Assembly: GCF_002735905.1 (NCBI RefSeq)
Contig: NZ_PEBD01000008.1
Location: 930,001 to 994,000, forward strand
Direction: 5' to 3'
DNA: 64,000 nucleotides
Source: Williamsia muralis
GTDB lineage: Bacteria > Actinomycetota > Actinomycetes > Mycobacteriales > Mycobacteriaceae
Shown in pieces: positions 60,264-64,000 of this stretch; the first letter of the stretch is position 1, and the number at the start of each line of letters is the position of its first letter. A program made the translations under genes and the position numbers. Below the pieces are notes generated by a model that saw nothing but the letters and a program-made list of their open reading frames with translations, ran no database searches and was not told the DNA's origin.

Positions 60264-61559
60264 TTGCAACCAGGAACGGTGCCCCCATCGCAACCCTCGG
60301 ATGTGTTGCAACGCCCGGCTTCGGCTTCGCTTGTCGGTGGCGCTCCGTGGGCACCCACCAGAGCAGACCGGGCTCGGGACATCGTGGCGGCTGTTGCGCT
60401 GCTGGCCTCGCTGGGTCTGGACTGGGACGCCGACACCCTCGGGTTGTTCCGCGTCGACGTCGCGGTCGTCACGGGCCTCTCGCTGCTGTCGCTGTTGTTG
60501 CCGGCCGCGAGTCGGCGGGGAATGTTCGGGCAGACGTGGACGCCGGCGAAGCTGCGTGCGCTCAAACTGATCTGTGTGGCCCCCTACCTCGCAGTGGTCA
60601 TGGTCTGCCTTGGCTGGGATATCGCGTGTCGCTGGACCGAATGGGATTACGGCGGTACGGGTTTCGGTCCGGCGGTATGGATCGGGCTGGCGGGAGCGGT
60701 TCTCGCGGGGCAGCCGCGTGAGGCCGATCTCTTCGATGTCTCGGGCCACGACGGCTTCGGCGTCGCAGGTCGGCAGTCGCGGGCTCTTCTTCTTGTCGTC
60801 GGCGGGCTGTTCGCGGTGATGACGGTGTCCGCTGTGGTAATCGATGTGGTGCGTTTCGTGGAGAACCTCGATGCCGTCGCAGGCCTGCGGGTGAGCGTCC
60901 TCGATCCGCTGGTCTCCGCGGCCGCAGCCGTGGCCTGGCTGATTGTGGTCGGCCGCCTGATTCTGTCGGCAGCGACCGGTAAAACGGGTTCGTCCCTGTC
61001 GCTTTCGCTTCTGGGATGGGCTGCTGCAGGGTGGGCGCTGATGGTGTCGTTGCCAGGAGCGCCCTACGAATCGGTTGATTCGGTGACCACGGGCTACCTC
61101 GGTATCGCCGTCCTCGGTGGGATCGGGGCTGCCGCGCTGTCGCCTGCGCTACCGCGCCGGATCGCGATGACGCAGCACGAGTACTACAGTGCGCCGCTGG
61201 GTGTGGTGATGGCGGTGTCGTTGCTCTGGGTCGCGATGTCGGTCGCCGGCCTCACCCTGTACTCGGCCACGTCCGCCGTGCTCGCAGCGCTGGTGTTCTT
61301 CACGCTCGCGCTGGCCGGGGCCACACTCGTGCGCGACAGGATGTCGAGCGGGCCGGGGGACCAGCAGAAAGCGCTGTTCGGCTTTGCGATCGGACTCGTC
61401 ATCACCGCGATAGCGGTCCTGGTGGTGATGAGTGTGCGGGTGAATTGGAACCAGCCTGCGCCCTTGGCGCTCTGGCTTGTCGGGTTCGTCGTGCCGGCGT
61501 TCATCGTGTGGCGTGAGGCGTTGGCGGCCTCCCTGGCCCGAAGTGGTGTGATCCGATGA
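60264..61559 (+). CDS. Polytopic membrane protein of unknown function
   Basis: I do not recognise this family. TTG 60264 is the start because GGAGGAG lies 6 nt upstream, although the frame is open from 60075; this gives 431 residues. About 11 hydrophobic helices follow a Pro/Ser-rich cytoplasmic N-terminus, with a short charged loop [18 protein letters not shown] in the middle. No transporter motif is evident. It is divergent from the molybdoenzyme and overlaps the next gene (ATGA), so the two products are probably partners. Confidence 0.75.
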   Translation: MQPGTVPPSQPSDVLQRPASASLVGGAPWAPTRADRARDIVAAVALLASLGLDWDADTLGLFRVDVAVVTGLSLLSLLLPAASRRGMFGQTWTPAKLRALKLICVAPYLAVVMVCLGWDIACRWTEWDYGGTGFGPAVWIGLAGAVLAGQPREADLFDVSGHDGFGVAGRQSRALLLVVGGLFAVMTVSAVVIDVVRFVENLDAVAGLRVSVLDPLVSAAAAVAWLIVVGRLILSAATGKTGSSLSLSLLGWAAAGWALMVSLPGAPYESVDSVTTGYLGIAVLGGIGAAALSPALPRRIAMTQHEYYSAPLGVVMAVSLLWVAMSVAGLTLYSATSAVLAALVFFTLALAGATLVRDRMSSGPGDQQKALFGFAIGLVITAIAVLVVMSVRVNWNQPAPLALWLVGFVVPAFIVWREALAASLARSGVIR

Positions 61560-63184
61560 CCTACCCGTCGAATCCCGGCCCCGTTGCGCCGCAACCCGGA
61601 CCGCCCGGCCCATCACGTAACCCCGGCGTTCTCAAGGCCATTGCGATCGTGGCTGCAATAGTCCTGGTGGCGACGGGCGGATTCGCGGTGAACCGGCTAC
61701 TCGTCACCCAGGTCAACGGGGCGTCGAGCGCCACGAACTCGGTGAAAGACTTCCTGGGCGCTCTCGAGGATGAGGACTGGACGAGGCTCGGACTACTCTT
61801 GCCGCCCGATGAGACCGACCAGCTGGCCGGACTCATCGGTGACATCGGGGACCTGCAGAGCAAGCTGGGATCCGCTGGGCAGTCACCCATCGATCAATTC
61901 GAAGGCATCTCGGTGGAGATATCGGATCTGCGTCTGACGTCCGAGGCGGTGGAAGCCGATCTGACGAAGGTCTCGATCGAACGCGCGACCATCATCCTGA
62001 AAATCGACGCCAGAACAATCGAGTCGCTGGCCGACCTCGTCCCCGACGTTGATCCGGCGGCGGTCGGTGCTGTCGAGATCGAGGTCTCGATCGCCGGACC
62101 CGAGGTCACCTACAAGACCACCACAGCCGACGACGTCGACACCGGCACCGAGACGGTGGTGGTCGGTGAGCGCGAGCAGGCGCCTTTCCTGATGTCGGTG
62201 CGGCGCGACGGTGGCTGGTTCGTCAGTCCCACATTCACTGCGGCCCAGTACACCGCAGAGGAATTGGGTTGGCAGACAGCTGATCCCGGCCCGCCTGAAG
62301 CCGGTTATGACTCTCCGGAGCAGGCGCTGACCGGGTTCGTCGAGGGACTGGTCGAGACCCTCCGGACCGCTGACGTCACTCATGTCGCGGACGCGATGGG
62401 CGGGGTCGAGGCGCGACTGCTCAAGACATACGCCCCCGGCATCAATGCTGAGCTGGAGGCGGACTCCGAGTTCGACTTCGACGTCGGAATCGAGTCGCCG
62501 ATGACGATCGACGATCTCGATGTCGAGGTCACCAGGGGGGACAACGACCAGGCGCGCGTCCGGATCGACAAGTTCGAGGCCACACTCCGTTCCGAGGGCA
62601 CCGAGGCAACAGTTGTCTTCGACGGTGACTGCATACGCACGGTCGGGGAGGGCGACCAGGGATGCATCTCCGATGGCGGCCCTTTTGTCGAGAATCTGTA
62701 CGGTGCCTTCGGTCATGTGGTCGCGGTGCCGGCCGACGGCGGTTGGAAGATCAGTCCGGTGGCGACCTACTTCGACTGGATCGCCATCGCCCAGCGGGCC
62801 ATCTCACGGGTCGACACCGACCTCCTGAAAGCCGTTGTCGGATTGGACTTCTCGGGGCTGGCTGCCCGAGATCCCGCGGCCACGATCGGATCCGGAGACG
62901 AGGTCACCGTCGATGTCGAAGCCGTGAGCCCGGAAATCTATGCCGGGGTGTCGGTGGTCGACCCGCAGCCGTCGCCGGAGCTGATCGACTACTCGTGCAG
63001 CGCCGAGACCCAACCGGGATTGTGCGAGATCATCGTGGTCGACGGAAGTGGTCGCCGACAGGACCGCGATTCGCGCTACGACATCGACACGGGATACCAG
63101 TTCGGCTACGAGATCGCCGACGACACACGGCTGATCGTGCTCGCGGTGGCCGGATCGGTGGTGATCGAGAGCGAGCGATACTGA
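61556..63184 (+). CDS. Single-pass exoprotein of unknown function
   Basis: I do not recognise this 542-residue protein. A Pro/Gly-rich cytoplasmic N-terminus, one membrane helix (LKAIAIVAAIVLVATGGFAV, residues 26-45) and a large acidic extracytoplasmic part. Two similar regions start near 60 (SVKDFLGALEDEDW) and 250 (SPEQALTGFVEGLVETL), suggesting duplicated NTF2-like domains. One Cys pair (CIRTVGEGDQGC) and another near the C-terminus (CSAETQPGLC) could form disulfides outside the cell. Coupled to the polytopic protein upstream. Confidence 0.75.
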   Translation: MTYPSNPGPVAPQPGPPGPSRNPGVLKAIAIVAAIVLVATGGFAVNRLLVTQVNGASSATNSVKDFLGALEDEDWTRLGLLLPPDETDQLAGLIGDIGDLQSKLGSAGQSPIDQFEGISVEISDLRLTSEAVEADLTKVSIERATIILKIDARTIESLADLVPDVDPAAVGAVEIEVSIAGPEVTYKTTTADDVDTGTETVVVGEREQAPFLMSVRRDGGWFVSPTFTAAQYTAEELGWQTADPGPPEAGYDSPEQALTGFVEGLVETLRTADVTHVADAMGGVEARLLKTYAPGINAELEADSEFDFDVGIESPMTIDDLDVEVTRGDNDQARVRIDKFEATLRSEGTEATVVFDGDCIRTVGEGDQGCISDGGPFVENLYGAFGHVVAVPADGGWKISPVATYFDWIAIAQRAISRVDTDLLKAVVGLDFSGLAARDPAATIGSGDEVTVDVEAVSPEIYAGVSVVDPQPSPELIDYSCSAETQPGLCEIIVVDGSGRRQDRDSRYDIDTGYQFGYEIADDTRLIVLAVAGSVVIESERY

Positions 63185-63263
63185 AAGCCGGTGTGTCCGC
63201 CGACCGGCCGGTCTCGTCGTTCTCGACAAGCGATGCGTGACCCACCGCTGAAGATCCAACGCT

Positions 63264-63286
63264 CTGTCGGACACCGCTCGTAGGAT
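63264..63286 (+). promoter_or_regulatory. PafBC-like promoter before the nuclease gene
   Basis: CTGTCGGAC (63264-63272), exactly 8 nt, TAGGAT (63281-63286). The mycobacterial RecA-independent damage promoter is TTGTCRGTG-N8-TANNNT; the upstream element matches 6 of 9 and the spacing and -10 fit. Confidence 0.4.
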
Positions 63287-63335
63287 CGGACCAGTCGTCA
63301 CTGTGTTCGATCCGGGCCACGAGGGGAGGTCACCC

Positions 63336-64000
63336 ATGAGTGCAGCTCTGCCGTTGTCGCTGCCTGCGCAGGAGGTGACCTTCATCCACACCGCGGACTG
63401 GCAGCTCGGCATGACCAGGCACTTCCTCAAGGGCGATGCCCAGGCGCGGTACACAGCAGCGCGTCAGGAGGCCATCGGACGCATCGGTCAGCTGGCCGCC
63501 ACGCACAACGCCGAGTTCGTCCTGGTGTGCGGTGACGTGTTCGAGGACCGGCAGGTGTCCTCGCGCGTCATCCGTCGAAGTCTCGACCACATGCGGCAGA
63601 TCGGGTGCCCGGTGTACCTCCTCCCGGGCAATCACGACCCGCTCGACGCCGCGAGCATCTACAACTCGCGCGTGTTCACCGACCACAAACCCGACCACGT
63701 CCACGTTCTCGGAACGGTCGGTGCGTTTCAGGTGCGCCCCGGCGTGCAGCTGATCGCCGCGCCGTGGACCAGCAAGGTGCCGCTGGCCGACACCATCGCA
63801 CAGCAGGTCTCCATGCTCGGGCCGAGCGAGGACATCCGCATCGTTGCCGGTCATGGACGGGTCGACACGCTCGCGCCCGACTCCGACGACCCGACGCTCA
63901 TCCAGGTCGCCGAACTCGAACGCGCCATCGCGAACGGGTTGATCGACTATGTGGCGCTGGGAGACAGGCATTCGGTCACCGATATCGGTGAGACCGGACG
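63336..64000 (+). CDS. SbcD-like DNA exonuclease (3' end outside window)
   Basis: The first 221 codons of a calcineurin-type nuclease, open to the window edge. Metal motifs: HTADWQLG, CGDVFEDR, LPGNHDPLD, VAGHGRVD and ALGDRHS. It resembles M. tuberculosis Rv1277 and SbcD/Mre11-type double-strand-break nucleases; in M. tuberculosis the next gene (Rv1278) encodes an SMC-like ATPase that would be the SbcC-like partner, just outside this window. GAGGGGAGG precedes the ATG. A PafBC-like promoter upstream fits a damage-response role. Confidence 0.85.
   Translation, partial: MSAALPLSLPAQEVTFIHTADWQLGMTRHFLKGDAQARYTAARQEAIGRIGQLAATHNAEFVLVCGDVFEDRQVSSRVIRRSLDHMRQIGCPVYLLPGNHDPLDAASIYNSRVFTDHKPDHVHVLGTVGAFQVRPGVQLIAAPWTSKVPLADTIAQQVSMLGPSEDIRIVAGHGRVDTLAPDSDDPTLIQVAELERAIANGLIDYVALGDRHSVTDIGETG

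Noticed and set aside
1-64000. CRISPR arrays, insertion sequences, prophage genes, tRNA or rRNA genes
   Set aside because: No regularly spaced repeats, transposase motifs, terminal inverted repeats, or tRNA-like cloverleaf with a T-loop sequence were found by eye. A tRNAscan or Rfam search would be decisive.

Overview
The window is a dense, GC-rich chromosomal segment from a mycolic-acid actinomycete (order Mycobacteriales). Gordonia or a close relative is my best guess: the gene set is mycobacterial, but proteins and spacing differ from Mycobacterium. The evidence is the long run of genes in Mycobacterium tuberculosis order (Rv numbers from memory), mycobacterial-type sigma factor, LCP, KGD and LpqY-SugABC proteins, GTG/TTG starts, 4-base stop/start overlaps, and -10 hexamers placed so that many transcripts should be leaderless. 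I saw no insertion sequence, phage gene, CRISPR array, rRNA or tRNA. No gene-free stretch exceeds 300 bp; the longest, about 240 bp (39575-39815) and 210 bp (14262-14471), are divergent promoter regions.

Left block (1-18241) resembles M. tuberculosis Rv3264c-Rv3277: the end of a histidine kinase, a GtrA membrane protein, purK-purE, a dienelactone-hydrolase-like protein, fadE25, then after an insertion the TIGR03089/LCP pair and rmlD-wbbL-manB-SGNH hydrolase for the rhamnose linker and mannose donors of the cell envelope. The insertion (5283-11708) is a NarL-type two-component system coupled to a MacB/FtsX-like ABC exporter, followed by an Rv2578c-type radical SAM protein under a LexA-like operator.

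Right block (18283-64000) follows Rv1220c-Rv1278: O-methyltransferase, the envelope-stress set sigE-rseA-htrA, tatB, a DrrAB-like exporter with a TetR regulator, mrp, a secreted lytic transglycosylase, DUF1003 and MgtE-N/CBS proteins, a CitE-like lyase, a 17M-type stress protein, the trehalose importer lpqY-sugABC, a ParB-like/metallophosphoesterase pair, a SUFU-domain protein, corA, malic enzyme and lpqZ. A ketone/ester module follows (hydrolase, SDR, Baeyer-Villiger monooxygenase, divergent TetR), then kgd, a fused double ABC exporter with EcsC and a glutathionyl-hydroquinone-reductase-like protein, PadR-MFS, a TetR regulator, a membrane-anchored sulfite-oxidase-like molybdoenzyme, an unrecognised two-gene membrane/exoprotein operon, and the start of an SbcD/Rv1277-like nuclease gene cut by the window edge.

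Common themes are envelope building and stress, import and export, and central carbon metabolism. Regulatory signals include a SigE-type promoter before rseA, paired TetR operators between the monooxygenase and its regulator, a LexA-like box, a PafBC-like promoter and strong hairpins after sugC and kgd.
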